Below, one piece after another: positions 7,585-15,659 of a stretch of 64,000 bases of DNA. The DNA is taken from assembly GCF_016899935.1 (NCBI RefSeq), contig NZ_JACJJK010000005.1:173953-237952 (forward strand), written 5' to 3'. The notes beneath the pieces are model-generated. The model had not been told where the DNA came from, ran no database searches, and saw only the letters and a list, made by a program, of their open reading frames with translations. The stretch comes from Olsenella uli (GTDB lineage: Bacteria; Actinomycetota; Coriobacteriia; Coriobacteriales; Atopobiaceae). Position 1 is the first letter of the stretch. Each line of letters starts with the position of its first letter. Made by a program: the position numbers and the translations under genes.

Positions 7585-8730
7585 TTATGCGGCGATGGTT
7601 CGGATGGCAGAGATGGCGGTGTCGATTTCATCCTCCGTGTTGAACCAGCCACAGCTCAAGCGAACGATGCCCTGGCGTTCGGTCCCCAGGGCGCGGTGCA
7701 TGAGCGGTGCACAGTGGGCACCGGCGCGACACGCGATGCCCCAGCCCGCAGAGAGCGCGTCCGCCGCCTCCGCGGAATCCAGCCCGTCAACGTTCAGCGC
7801 CACCACGGATCCGCAGCGGTCGGGTGCCACGGGCCAGCCGCCGTAGACCGTCACACCCGGCACGTCGCGCACGCCCTCCCACAGCCGCCGCGCCAGCGCG
7901 TGCTCGCGCGCGCCCACCGCAGCGGGCCCGCCGTTCTTCTCGATAAACGCAACGCCCGCCGCAAGGCCGGCCAGGCCGTGGGCGTTGAGCGTCCCCGCCT
8001 CCAGCCGCGTGGGCCACTCCAGCGGGTGCCGCCGCTCAAAGGAGTGCACGCCGGAGCCGCCCTCGGCCCACGGCCGCACCTCCACGCCCTCGGCCACCGC
8101 CATGCCGCCCGTGCCCTGCGGGCCCATGAGGCCCTTGTGCCCGGTGAAGCACACCACGTCGATACCCATCGCAGCCATGTCCAGCGGCACCGCACCCGCC
8201 GTCTGCGACGCGTCCACCAGGCAGAGCGCACCCGCCGCATGCGCGATCTCGGCCACGCGGGCCACGTCCACGAGGTTGCCCGTCACGTTGGACGCGTGCG
8301 TCACCGCCACGAGGTTTGTCCCCGGCGTGACCAGCCGCTCGAGCTCGTCCATGTCGAGAAACCCGTGCGCGTCACAGCCGGCGCACGTCACGTCCACGCC
8401 CCGCTCGTCCGCCAGACGTGCGAGCGGGCGCAGCACGGAGTTGTGCTCCAGCACCGTGGTCACCACGCGCTCCCCCGGCCCCACCAGGCCGGACAGCGCG
8501 GCGTTGAGCGCCGCCGTCGCGTTGGCCGAGAAGCACACGTGGTCGGCGCGCGGGCAGCCCAGGAGCGCCGCCACCGCCTCGCGACAGCGCTGCACCACAC
8601 GGCCGGCGTCGAGCGCGCCCGCGGACGCGCCGCGCCCCGCGTTGCCGAGTGAGCCCATCGCTGCGACGACGGCATCCACGACCTCCTGCGGCTTGCGCAT
8701 CGTCGTCGCCGCGTTGTCCAGGTAAATCAT
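7585..8730 (-). CDS. Cysteine desulfurase-like PLP aminotransferase, EF2568 type
   Basis: The 381-residue class V aminotransferase starts MIYLDNAATTMRKPQEVV, the standard desulfurase N-terminus. It carries TGHKGLMGPQGTGG, where the lysine binds PLP, and a cysteine loop CRAGAHCAPLMHRALGT with the conserved RAGxHCAPLxH. That arrangement is typical of the EF2568 family found with selenium-dependent molybdenum hydroxylases. The enzyme should release S (or Se) from cysteine (or selenocysteine) onto its active-site cysteine for cofactor maturation. The ATG at 8730 is preferred; the upstream in-frame codons come from the palindrome. It follows YedF and DUF3343 genes, both proposed Se/S carriers, so donor and carriers are co-transcribed. 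Confidence 0.92.
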   Translation of the reverse strand: MIYLDNAATTMRKPQEVVDAVVAAMGSLGNAGRGASAGALDAGRVVQRCREAVAALLGCPRADHVCFSANATAALNAALSGLVGPGERVVTTVLEHNSVLRPLARLADERGVDVTCAGCDAHGFLDMDELERLVTPGTNLVAVTHASNVTGNLVDVARVAEIAHAAGALCLVDASQTAGAVPLDMAAMGIDVVCFTGHKGLMGPQGTGGMAVAEGVEVRPWAEGGSGVHSFERRHPLEWPTRLEAGTLNAHGLAGLAAGVAFIEKNGGPAAVGAREHALARRLWEGVRDVPGVTVYGGWPVAPDRCGSVVALNVDGLDSAEAADALSAGWGIACRAGAHCAPLMHRALGTERQGIVRLSCGWFNTEDEIDTAISAIRTIAA

Positions 8731-8746
8731 CGGCCCCACGTCCTTC

Positions 8747-8816
8747 TGTAAATTGGGGACAGTCCCCAATTTACATAAATTATTTCTGTTAATTGGGGAC
8801 TGTCCCCAATTAACAG
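8747..8816. repeat. Second pair of GGGGAC-GTCCCC palindromes
   Basis: Palindromes at 8747-8775 (14-bp perfect arms) and 8786-8816 (15-bp perfect arms) repeat the doublet of 3661-3731 with nearly the same spacer. The second copy carries the stop codon (8810-8812) of the DUF3343 gene. The doublet separates that gene from the cysteine desulfurase in one operon. Confidence 0.9.
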
Positions 8817-9061
8817 AACTCCAGAAGCTCGATTATGGTCATGGCCTCCACGGGGACGCCGTCGGCGGCGAGCGCTGCCGCAAGCTCGTCGCGCGCCTCG
8901 GGCGCCGTCTTCCACGCCAGCCCGCACCCGGCTGCCACCTGCCCCGGGACCGGAATCATCCGCCCGCCCAGGCTGCGCCGCTCGCAGCACTCCTCGCAGG
9001 ACAGCGCCGCCGCCGTGGTGGGAAACGTCACCACCAACGACGGCACCCGCACGCGCGTCAC
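8810..9061 (-). CDS. DUF3343 putative Se/S carrier protein
   Basis: The 83-residue protein fits DUF3343 (putative Se/S carrier-like): VVTFPTTAAALSCEECC with a cysteine cluster, GRMIPVPGQVAAGCGLAWKT with the conserved Cys near residue 46, and a C-terminal helix. Family members are thought to pass persulfide or selenide between a desulfurase and the molybdenum cofactor; this is predicted, not proven. The gene starts with GTG 9 bp after the YedF stop and is followed by the desulfurase, so the three form a relay in one operon. The stop codon is within the 8786-8816 palindrome, so the last residues may not be native. Confidence 0.85.
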   Translation of the reverse strand: MTRVRVPSLVVTFPTTAAALSCEECCERRSLGGRMIPVPGQVAAGCGLAWKTAPEARDELAAALAADGVPVEAMTIIELLEFC

Positions 9062-9070
9062 CGCACGCCC

Positions 9071-9715
9071 CTACGGCCGCACCACGAGGCTCGCCTGCGT
9101 GAGCCGCTGCGCGATCACGTACATGTTGGTGACCTCGCCCACGGCCAGCGTGTCCGCGATGCCGTAGTGGTCGAGACAGGTTCCGCAGGTGAGCACCTCC
9201 ACGCCGGAAGCCGCCAAGCCGCGCAGGTCCTCGAGCGCCGCCGACCCCTCGCAGCTGAGGTGCGCGCCGCCGTTGTAGAGCAGCACGGTCGCGGGCAGCT
9301 CGTCGAGCTGCGTGAGCGAGTACACGAAGCTCCCCATGAGCTTGCGCCCCAGCACGTCGTCGCCGGTGCCCATGCACTCGGAGGTGATGGCCACCACGAC
9401 GTTCTTCGGCGCGGGCGCTGCAACCGGTGTGCCCGGTACCTCACACGTCGCCGACTCCGCCTCCGCGTCGCTCACGCCCAGCGCCACGTCCGTGGTCACG
9501 GTCACGCGCCATTCCTTCTCGCCCAGGCGCTCGCTCGCCACCGTGCAGCCCTTGCCCTCACCCATGCGCGTGAGGTTCTGGACCGCAATCTCGTTGTCCA
9601 CGAGGGTCTCCACGCTGCCCGGGCCTGCCAGCGCGCCCAGCGCCTTGAGGGTCCGCACCACGGGGATGGGGCACGCCTCGCCCCGCGCGTCGATCGTGAG
9701 CACCGTGTCTGCCAT
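9071..9715 (-). CDS. yedF: YedF-family selenium metabolism protein (TusA-DsrE fusion)
   Basis: The 214-residue protein starts with a TusA/SirA-like domain containing ARGEACPIPVVRTLKAL, whose CPxP cysteine carries persulfide in TusA. From about residue 105 a DsrE-like domain follows (VVVAITSECMGTGDDVLGRKLMGSF) with a later cysteine in GVEVLTCGTCLDHYG. This pair is the sulfurtransferase-like YedF family linked to selenium metabolism. ATG at 9715 is chosen because GGGAGAG precedes it; an in-frame ATG at 9727 lacks a site. It sits between the activase and DUF3343 genes. The expected role is to deliver selenium or sulfur for the molybdenum hydroxylase. Confidence 0.9.
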   Translation of the reverse strand: MADTVLTIDARGEACPIPVVRTLKALGALAGPGSVETLVDNEIAVQNLTRMGEGKGCTVASERLGEKEWRVTVTTDVALGVSDAEAESATCEVPGTPVAAPAPKNVVVAITSECMGTGDDVLGRKLMGSFVYSLTQLDELPATVLLYNGGAHLSCEGSAALEDLRGLAASGVEVLTCGTCLDHYGIADTLAVGEVTNMYVIAQRLTQASLVVRP

Positions 9716-9787
9716 GTTCTCTCCCATCCGGCCCGTCCGGGCCTCACTCGGCGGGCGAGAAGAACCTCGGCCCGCGTCTCGTACAGC

Positions 9788-10573
9788 CTACCCCAGCTCC
9801 AGTGCCATGAGCGCCGCACCGAGGGCACCCGCGTAGCGTGCCTCCGGGCAGGTGGTCACGGGCGCGCCGAGCTTCTCGCCAAGCCGCTCCACCACGTACT
9901 CATTGTCACAGAGCCCGCCCGTGAGGTAGTACGGCGCCATGCCGCCCGCCGACCCCACGAGCGCAGCCACGCGGCCCACCACGCTCTCGATCACGCCGCG
10001 CGCGATGTTCTCGCGCGGCTCGCCGCGACCGACGAGGCTGATGACCTCGCTCTCGGCGAAGACGGTGCACATGCTGGAGATCTGCGTCGGCTCGCCGGCA
10101 CGTGCGAGCGCAGCCAGCTCGTCGTGGCTCACGCCCAGCCGGTCTGCCATGACCTCCAGGAAGCGCCCGGTGCCCGCCGCGCACTTGTCGTTCATCACAA
10201 ACTTGAACACGCGACCGCCGCGCAGGCGAATGACCTTGGTGTCCTGGCCGCCCACGTCGATCACGGTTCCGCCGGGCCCAAAGAGCCGCGCGGCACCGCG
10301 CCCGTGGCACGTGATCTCGGTCACGACCTTGTCCGCGTACGGCACCGCCACGCGCCCGTAGCCCGTCGCCACCACGCGCGGGTCGAGCGTCGAAAGGTAT
10401 CTCTCCCCTTTGCACGCCCCCATCGCCGCGCGGGCGCGCTCGGCGGCGTCCACGCTGGAGAAGCCTGTGGGCATGAGCTCGGTGCGCACGAGCTCGCCAG
10501 CGGCGTCCACCATGGCGACCTTCGTGGCCGTGGAGCCGATGTCAACACCTATGCCCAGGCGCCCGGACGGCAC
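9788..10573 (-). CDS. BadF/BcrA/HgdC-type ATPase, activase of a 2-hydroxyacyl-CoA dehydratase-like protein
   Basis: The 261-residue ASKHA ATPase shows the phosphate-1 loop GIGVDIGSTATKVA, the second loop GTVIDVGGQDTKVI and adenosine loop YLTGGLCDN. Two cysteines that would bridge a [4Fe-4S] cluster in the dimer are visible in NDKCAAGTGRFLE and SSMCTVFAESEV. Such activases use ATP to inject a low-potential electron into their partner. The GTG at 10573 is the start; the GAGAAGAAC just before it is a copy of the genome-wide GAGAAGRACG word and may double as a ribosome binding site. It overlaps nothing and follows its partner gene by 14 bases. Homologues include E. coli YjiL. Confidence 0.9.
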   Translation of the reverse strand: MPSGRLGIGVDIGSTATKVAMVDAAGELVRTELMPTGFSSVDAAERARAAMGACKGERYLSTLDPRVVATGYGRVAVPYADKVVTEITCHGRGAARLFGPGGTVIDVGGQDTKVIRLRGGRVFKFVMNDKCAAGTGRFLEVMADRLGVSHDELAALARAGEPTQISSMCTVFAESEVISLVGRGEPRENIARGVIESVVGRVAALVGSAGGMAPYYLTGGLCDNEYVVERLGEKLGAPVTTCPEARYAGALGAALMALELG

Positions 10574-10587
10574 GTTCTTCTCGCCCC

Positions 10588-11751
10588 CTACAGCGTCTCG
10601 ATGAACGCGGCGATGCGCGTCTCGAGCTGACCCATGTCGCCGGCGGAGTAGTCGGTCTCCACCTTCATGTACGGGATGCCCGCGCCCTCCACGGCGCGCT
10701 CCATGCGCGCGGACTCCACGTTGAAGGTGTGGCACGCCGTGAGCACGCACTCGATCACGCCGTCCACCTGGTACTTCCCCGCCATCTCGAGCGTCGCGGC
10801 AAAGCGGTCGTCGTTTGGCGTCATGACGGAGCAGTTGATCTTGAGGTAGCGCTCGGCGATCGCGCGCAGGATATCAGGTGCGTCCTCGTCCACCATGAAG
10901 CGGTTGGTGCGCTCGCCGGAGCAGTCGTCCTCGCAGACTACCACGCCGCCGTTGCGCTCGATCGTGGCACCCACCTTGTTGATGACGCCGCCCACGGGAC
11001 AGCCGGTGATGAGGATGCGCTTGGCGCCCGCGCTGATAGGGCTGCCGCCTGCCTGGGCCTCCGCGCGGCGCTGCTCGCACAGGCGCTCGAGGCTCTCCAC
11101 ATACGCGCGCACGTCAAAGTTGAACGTGCCCGCGAACATCGTGCTCATGAGCTCAACGCCGCTCATCGCCGGCGGCACGCTCCGCTGCAGGTCGTAGAGG
11201 GCCAGGATCGCGCGGCGCAGACGGTTGCGCAGACGCGCAGCCTCACGCAGGGCGTCGTCGGTGATCTGGATGCCGTAGAGTTGCTCGAGCGCCCGTTTAA
11301 GACCAACGACCTCCTGGTACCAGCCCTCGCGCTCGTGCTCGCGCGAGCGTCCCTGCGGCAGATGCAGCACATAGGTGGGCTTGAGCTCGTTTAGCAGCTC
11401 GTACATCTTCTTCTTGCCGTCGCAGGTGGTCTCGCCCACGATGAGGTCGCTGAAGTGCGTGAACGGGCACTTCTGCGAGTATGCAAAGCCGTAGGTGGAC
11501 TTGATGAGCGGACAGAGGTTGGCCGGCAGGACCTCCTCTGCCGCGGGGATGACCTCGTCGGAGGTGCCGCAGAGCCCCACCCCGGAGGCACCCGCGGCAT
11601 CAATTACCTCGAGCGGTGTGTAGCTGCAGAGATAGCCCACCAGACGCCCGCCCGCCTGCTTGAAGTCCTTCACCTTGAGAAAGCTCTGGCGGCGCTGTTC
11701 GTTGAACTCCTCGAAGGTGCGCGGGAGCTCGAGGGTGGCAGGCGTGGGCAT
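10588..11751 (-). CDS. 2-hydroxyacyl-CoA dehydratase family protein, probable double-cubane-cluster protein
   Basis: This 387-residue single-subunit member of the HgdB/YjiM family carries the cysteines expected to hold Fe-S clusters: [49 protein letters not shown] and [11 protein letters not shown]. Only one large subunit is encoded beside the activase, unlike the two-subunit dehydratases. This is the arrangement of double-cubane-cluster proteins such as YjiM with YjiL, ATP-driven low-potential reductases whose natural substrates are unknown. ATG at 11751 has AGGAGGAG upstream. It starts the operon activase-yedF-DUF3343-desulfurase and diverges from yqeC, with a palindromic operator between. 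The context suggests a reductive step in selenium/molybdenum cofactor or purine metabolism. Confidence 0.85.
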   Translation of the reverse strand: MPTPATLELPRTFEEFNEQRRQSFLKVKDFKQAGGRLVGYLCSYTPLEVIDAAGASGVGLCGTSDEVIPAAEEVLPANLCPLIKSTYGFAYSQKCPFTHFSDLIVGETTCDGKKKMYELLNELKPTYVLHLPQGRSREHEREGWYQEVVGLKRALEQLYGIQITDDALREAARLRNRLRRAILALYDLQRSVPPAMSGVELMSTMFAGTFNFDVRAYVESLERLCEQRRAEAQAGGSPISAGAKRILITGCPVGGVINKVGATIERNGGVVVCEDDCSGERTNRFMVDEDAPDILRAIAERYLKINCSVMTPNDDRFAATLEMAGKYQVDGVIECVLTACHTFNVESARMERAVEGAGIPYMKVETDYSAGDMGQLETRIAAFIETL

Positions 11752-11808
11752 GTCTCCTCCTGACGTCGTCGAAAAATGAGTTTGGCATCCAAACAAAGAG
11801 TAATACAG

Positions 11809-11832
11809 CGTTATAGTTTGGAAACTACAATG
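11809..11832. promoter_or_regulatory. Palindromic operator between divergent selenium genes
   Basis: The half-site CGTTATAGTTT (11809-11819), GG, then AAACTACAATG (11822-11832) is an imperfect 11-2-11 palindrome with the same half-site TTATAnTTT and geometry as the site at 7346-7369. It lies between the dehydratase-like gene (start 11751) and yqeC (start 11874), where one site could control both directions. A further GTTTGG-CAT-CCAAAC palindrome is at 11780-11794. Confidence 0.65.
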
Positions 11833-11873
11833 CGGCAGACGGTAGGATTGTGTCGAGGAGCACAAAGGGGGCG

Positions 11874-12542
11874 ATGAGCATGGCGCTGGCAGAGACTCTG
11901 GGCGTAAGGCCCGGCGTGACGTCGGTCATCGGCAGCGGCGGCAAGACGTCGCTCCTCGCGGCACTCGCGCGCGAGCTGCCGGGCACGGTTGTGCTCACCA
12001 CCACGACGCACATCCTGCCGTTCCCGAACGTGCCGCTCGCGGCCTCGGCCGACGTCAACGACGTGCGTGCCGCCCTCGCGAAGTCGCGCGTCGTCTGCGT
12101 GGGGTCGCAGGCCGAGAAGAACGGCAAGCTCGTGACCCCCGAGCTCGGCGTCGACGCGCTGGCGTCCCTCGCGGACTACGTCCTTGTGGAGGCCGACGGC
12201 GCCCGGCGGCTGCCGCTCAAGGCGCACGCCGCCTGGGAGCCCGTCATCCCCGCGTGCTCCGGCCGCACGGTCCTCGTGCTCGGCGCCTCCGGCCTCGACC
12301 GCCCTGTGCGCGAAGCCGTGCACCGCCCGGAGCTCTTCTGCGAGCTCGCCGGCTGCTTGCCGGACGACCCCGCCACCCCGGAGCTCGTCGCCCGCGCGGC
12401 CAACGCCGAGGCCCTCGCCGACGTCGCCCTCGTCAACCAGGCCGACGTCGCCCCCGAGCGCTCACGCGACCTCGCCGCCCTGCTCGACGTGCCGGCCGTC
12501 ACGGGCAGCCTGCGCGCCGGCAGCGCCACATCACCTCGCTAA
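11874..12542 (+). CDS. yqeC: YqeC-family selenium cofactor biosynthesis protein
   Basis: The 222-residue P-loop protein has Walker [12 protein letters not shown] near residue 18-28, then [10 protein letters not shown], and [24 protein letters not shown] around residue 100-125. This EADGAxxxPLKAP-like string is the mark of YqeC/EF2562, found only with selenium-dependent molybdenum hydroxylases. The protein probably handles the labile selenium of the cofactor; the reaction is not known. ATG at 11874 follows AAGGGGG; GTG 11850 is an alternative. It is divergent from the double-cubane operon and convergent with ridA. A copy of GAGAAGAACG inside the gene is read as EKN. Confidence 0.9.
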   Translation: MSMALAETLGVRPGVTSVIGSGGKTSLLAALARELPGTVVLTTTTHILPFPNVPLAASADVNDVRAALAKSRVVCVGSQAEKNGKLVTPELGVDALASLADYVLVEADGARRLPLKAHAAWEPVIPACSGRTVLVLGASGLDRPVREAVHRPELFCELAGCLPDDPATPELVARAANAEALADVALVNQADVAPERSRDLAALLDVPAVTGSLRAGSATSPR

Positions 12543-12638
12543 AACCTCACAGGTGGTGTTTGTCATTTTTAACGATATAATACTTAGGTTTATCTACGCA
12601 ACGTATGCATGAAAATAGACCTACCACCTGTGAGGTTT
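12542..12638. repeat. 97-bp inverted-repeat element between yqeC and ridA
   Basis: Perfect 16-bp arms (12542-12557, AAACCTCACAGGTGGT, and 12623-12638) bracket 65 AT-rich bases. The left arm starts at the last base of the yqeC stop codon, as the left arm of 2433-2523 covers the NTPase stop. The converging ridA operon has its own terminator next to it. It may be a terminator for yqeC or a miniature mobile element. Confidence 0.8.
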
Positions 12639-12671
12639 GTGGCCAAGCAAAAGGACGGCCGAGAAAAGCGT

Positions 12672-12709
12672 CGGCCCGCCCGGGCGCTGGGTGCGCTCCG
12701 GACGGGCCG
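12672..12709 (-). terminator. Terminator of the ygeX-ridA operon
   Basis: Arms CGGCCCGCCCGG (12672-12683) and CCGGACGGGCCG (12698-12709) pair with one mismatch around a 14-base loop. On the minus strand the stem is followed by a short CTTTTC run. It is placed 20 bp after the ridA stop. Confidence 0.65.
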
Positions 12710-12728
12710 CTCAGGCGTGTGGCAGAGC

Positions 12729-13115
12729 CTACAGGTAGGCCACGGCCTTGATCTCGACCTTGGCGGCCTTGGGCAGCGCGGCCACCTCGAAGGCGGCGCG
12801 GCTGGGATACGGCGCGGTGAAGAACTCGCCATAGACCTCGTTCATGGCGCCGAAGTCGGCGATGTCGTCGAGAAGGACGGTGACCTCGGCCACGTCGGCC
12901 ATGGAGGCGCCGGCGGCCTCGAGGATGTTCTTGATGTTGGTGAGGCTCTGGCGCGTCTGGGCCTGGATGTCCTCGCCGGCGAACTCGCCGGTCGCCGGGT
13001 CGATCGGCAGCTGGCCGGACACGTGGATCGCGCGCGTGCCGGTCGCGGCCACCGCCGCGGAGTAGGGGCCGAGCGCCGCAGGCGCCTTGTCGGTGACGAT
13101 TGCCTCGAGTGCCAT
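12729..13115 (-). CDS. ridA: RidA/YjgF-family enamine/imine deaminase
   Basis: The 128-residue protein has the family hallmarks LGPYSAAV near the N-terminus, VSGQLPIDPATGE, QTRQSLTNIKNILEAAG and the C-terminal PSRAAFEVAALPKAAKVEIKAVA, with the arginine that binds the substrate carboxylate in PSRAAFEV. RidA hydrolyses reactive 2-aminoacrylate and related enamines to ketoacids and ammonia. It is last in the ygeX operon, and diaminopropionate ammonia-lyase (YgeX) makes exactly 2-aminoacrylate. Co-transcription therefore fits a role in clearing this intermediate to pyruvate. The ATG is preceded by GGAGAAGAAC. Confidence 0.93.
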   Translation of the reverse strand: MALEAIVTDKAPAALGPYSAAVAATGTRAIHVSGQLPIDPATGEFAGEDIQAQTRQSLTNIKNILEAAGASMADVAEVTVLLDDIADFGAMNEVYGEFFTAPYPSRAAFEVAALPKAAKVEIKAVAYL

Positions 13116-13169
13116 GTTCTTCTCCTTTGTCTTGGGCGCGCGGGCAGCGGGCGCCGCGCGCGATTAACG

Positions 13170-14543
13170 CTATCTTGCCACGTAGCGGCCGGGGGTGGGG
13201 CCGCAGGGCTCGCCGTCACGGGCCACGAGCTCGCCGCCCACGTAGACGAGGTGAGCGCGCCCGTGCGCCTCGAAGCCCTCCCACGGCGTGTAGTCCACGG
13301 CCTGATGCTGCGTCGCCGCGCTGATGGTCCAGCGCGCGGACGGGTCCCACACGCAGACATCGGCCGCGGCGCCCACGGCGAGCCGCCCGCGCTCCGGCCA
13401 CAGGCCAAACGTCCGCGCCGGTCCCTCCGAGAGCAGCCGGCAGAGCTCCATCGGGCCGAGCTGGCCCTCAAAGCTCGTGGCCATCACGGCCGGGCGGTGC
13501 TCGATGCCGGGCCCGCCGTTGGGGATTTTGGTGAAGTCTCCGCGACCCCGGTCCTTCTGGCCGTGCAGGTTGAACGAGCAGTGGTCCGTCGCGATGGAGT
13601 CCACCTCGCCGGCGAGCACGGCCCCGCGCAGCGCGCGCACGTCCGACGGCTTGCGCAGCGGCGGGCTCATCACGTACTTGGCACCCGCGAAGCCGTCGTC
13701 GCCGGCCTCGAGGTAGCGCGTGTCGTCCAGCGTGAGGTACTGCGGGCAGGTCTCCACGTAGATGCCCCGCTGGCCGCGCGCCCGGGAAGCGCGCACGGCG
13801 GCCAGCCCCAGCTCCGTGGACAGGTGCACCACGTTCACGCGCGCGCCCGCGATCTGCGCCAGGTAGAGCAGGCGGGAGACGGCGTCCGCCTCGGCCTCGG
13901 CCGGGCGAGAGAGCGGGTGCCCCTCCGGGCCCGTGATGCCGGCCGCCAGCACCTGGCGCTGCAGCTCGTTCACCACGTCGCCGTTCTCGCAGTGGACGCA
14001 GAGCACGGCATCCAGGTCGCGCACCACCTCCAGGCAGCGTAGCGTCTCCGCGTCCGAGAGGCGCAGGTGGTCGTAGGCGAGGTAGGTCTTGAAGCTCGAG
14101 ACGCCCGCCTCGCGCATGCGGCGCATCTGCGCCGGCGAGTCCTCGCCCCACTCGGCAATGGCCATGTGGAAGCCGTAGTTGGCCGTGCAGCCGGCACCGC
14201 TCTCGGCGCGCGCGTGCCACTCGGCCAGCGCGTCGTCCATCGTCACGCCCCGGTCGGCCGTGGCGTAGTCCACGATGCAGGTGGTCCCGCCGCAGGCTGC
14301 GGCGCGCGTGCCGGTCTCAAAGCTGTCGGCCGTCCAGTCCATGCCGGTCCAGCACTGCAGGTGCGTGTGCGCGTCGATGAAGCCGGGGAACACCCAGCAG
14401 CCGCTCACGTCCTCCACCACGTCCGTGAGGGCGGGCTCGATGCGCGCGGCGATCTCCGCGATCCGCCCGCCCTCCAGCGCGAGGTCGGCACGCCGCAGGC
14501 CCTCCGGCGTGACCAGCGTGCCGTTTGCCAGAATCCTCCTCAT
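13170..14543 (-). CDS. hyuA: Dihydropyrimidinase/D-hydantoinase (HyuA)
   Basis: The 457-residue amidohydrolase has metal ligands DAHTHLQ (around residue 60), a carboxylated lysine in VSSFKTYLAYDHL (around 150), HCENGD and HLSTELG histidines, and the final aspartate in SIATDHCSFN. This is the binuclear zinc pattern of cyclic-amide hydrolases. E. coli HyuA, in the same type of cluster, is a phenylhydantoinase, and the homologue in gut urate degraders is thought to open a five-membered ring in purine breakdown. Its ATG overlaps the TGA of the upstream fusion gene by 4 bases. GGAGAG precedes the start. Confidence 0.93.
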   Translation of the reverse strand: MRRILANGTLVTPEGLRRADLALEGGRIAEIAARIEPALTDVVEDVSGCWVFPGFIDAHTHLQCWTGMDWTADSFETGTRAAACGGTTCIVDYATADRGVTMDDALAEWHARAESGAGCTANYGFHMAIAEWGEDSPAQMRRMREAGVSSFKTYLAYDHLRLSDAETLRCLEVVRDLDAVLCVHCENGDVVNELQRQVLAAGITGPEGHPLSRPAEAEADAVSRLLYLAQIAGARVNVVHLSTELGLAAVRASRARGQRGIYVETCPQYLTLDDTRYLEAGDDGFAGAKYVMSPPLRKPSDVRALRGAVLAGEVDSIATDHCSFNLHGQKDRGRGDFTKIPNGGPGIEHRPAVMATSFEGQLGPMELCRLLSEGPARTFGLWPERGRLAVGAAADVCVWDPSARWTISAATQHQAVDYTPWEGFEAHGRAHLVYVGGELVARDGEPCGPTPGRYVAR

Positions 14544-15493
14544 CGGCTCTCCTCTCTCTCGGCCAGCGCGCCCTCGAGGCGTGCCAGGTCCTCGGGCGTG
14601 TCCACGTCCGAAAGCTCCCACTCGTCGGCGGCCTCGACCAGGCGCACGCGGTCCGTGAGCTCGGCATGCCCGGACAGAAGGACGCGCCCCCCGGCATCGC
14701 CCTCCAGCCGCGCGAGCGCGCCCAGCGTGTCCCCCGGCCAGAGCACCGGGTTCGCCGCCCGACCGTGCCAGCCCAGGCGCACGATCGCCCCGGGCTCGCG
14801 AACGAGCGCCGCGACCATCGCGCGCACGCTCGCCTCGCGCAGGAGCGGCTGGTCGCCGGTCACAAAGAGGCAGCCCGCCCGGTGCCCGAGCGCCTCCAGG
14901 CCCGCGCGCATCGTGTCGCTCTTGAGCGGACCGCGCGCACGCACGCAGCGCACGCCGATCCGCGCGCACAGCGCCTCGACCGCGTCCCAGCGCGTCACCA
15001 CCACCACGTCCAGCACGTCCGCCGGCAGCGCGGCGAGCGTGCGCTCCAGCACCGGCACGCCGGCGAGCGGCGCCACGAGCTTCTCGCCCGGCGCCCCGCC
15101 GAAGCGCGAGCCCTCGCCGGACGCCATGACCACGCAGCCCAGGCGCGCCACGTCGCCAAAGCCCGAGAAGCACGTCTCGTAGGCGGCGGAGAGCGCGCGG
15201 CGGCTGGCCCGCTCGAACGCCCGGTAGCGCTCGATCAGCTCGCGCGCGGCCGGCGTGAGCTGGGAGCCTCCGCCCCCGGAGCCGCCCACGGTCCGCTCGG
15301 TGAGCGCAAAGCCAAAGGCGCGCTCCGCGTCGCGCACGAGGCGTGTGGCCTTGGTGTAGGCCATCCCCATGTCGATCGCGGCGGCGCGCAGGCTCCCCAG
15401 CTCGCCCACGCGCTCAAGCAGGTCGACGGGACCGGGCCCAAAGACCCGGCGCCCGTCGTCACCCAGAAGATATGCCCTGAGGTCAGGCCTCAT
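14540..15493 (-). CDS. ModE-like DNA-binding domain fused to MocA-like molybdenum cofactor nucleotidyltransferase
   Basis: The 317-residue protein has two parts. Residues 1 to about 112 form a winged helix of the ModE N-terminal/LysR type: ERVGELGSLRAAAIDMGMAYTKATRLVRDAE is the helix-turn-helix and ELTERTVGGSGGGGSQLTPA-like text is the wing. Residues from about 118 form a nucleotidyltransferase: CVVMASGEGSRFGG, the NTP loop, KLVAPLAG, TGDQPLL with the catalytic Asp, and the closing SDVDTPEDLARLE. That part resembles MocA/YgfJ, which attaches CMP to molybdenum cofactor for xanthine dehydrogenase-type enzymes. The fusion could couple molybdate or cofactor sensing to gene control. It overlaps hyuA by four bases. 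Confidence 0.88.
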   Translation of the reverse strand: MRPDLRAYLLGDDGRRVFGPGPVDLLERVGELGSLRAAAIDMGMAYTKATRLVRDAERAFGFALTERTVGGSGGGGSQLTPAARELIERYRAFERASRRALSAAYETCFSGFGDVARLGCVVMASGEGSRFGGAPGEKLVAPLAGVPVLERTLAALPADVLDVVVVTRWDAVEALCARIGVRCVRARGPLKSDTMRAGLEALGHRAGCLFVTGDQPLLREASVRAMVAALVREPGAIVRLGWHGRAANPVLWPGDTLGALARLEGDAGGRVLLSGHAELTDRVRLVEAADEWELSDVDTPEDLARLEGALAEREESR

Positions 15494-15559
15494 GCCCGCG
15501 CTTCACCGTCCTTCTCGCCGGCCCGCCGTCCTTCTCGGCCCTTAGCTCTTCTCTACCCA

Positions 15560-15631
15560 CGCTCAGGTGGAGAAAACAGACGTTTTCCGCCCCATTTGGC
15601 GAGAAAAACGTCCGTCTCGTCCACCTGAGCG
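15560..15631. repeat. Hairpin element, copy 1 of a two-copy family
   Basis: Arms CGCTCAGGTGGA (15560-15571) and its inverse (15620-15631) are perfect. The interior holds ACAGACGTTTTCC and TGGCGAGAAAAACGTCCG, which recur in the element at 24948-25015. It lies between arcC and the MocA fusion. The two nearby GAGAAGGACG copies (15507, 15527) are part of the same gap. Confidence 0.8.
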
Positions 15632-15659
15632 CGCGGGCGAGAAGAGCCGCGCGTCGAAC

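Noticed and set aside
10588..11751. Classical 2-hydroxyglutaryl-CoA dehydratase
   Set aside because: Only one large subunit beside the activase and no CoA-transferase or dehydrogenase of that pathway nearby.
13170..15173. A 667-codon frame joining hyuA with sequence upstream
   Set aside because: Only the part from ATG 14543 is dihydropyrimidinase; the upstream part is a shadow of the ModE/MocA fusion, which has its own motifs in another frame.
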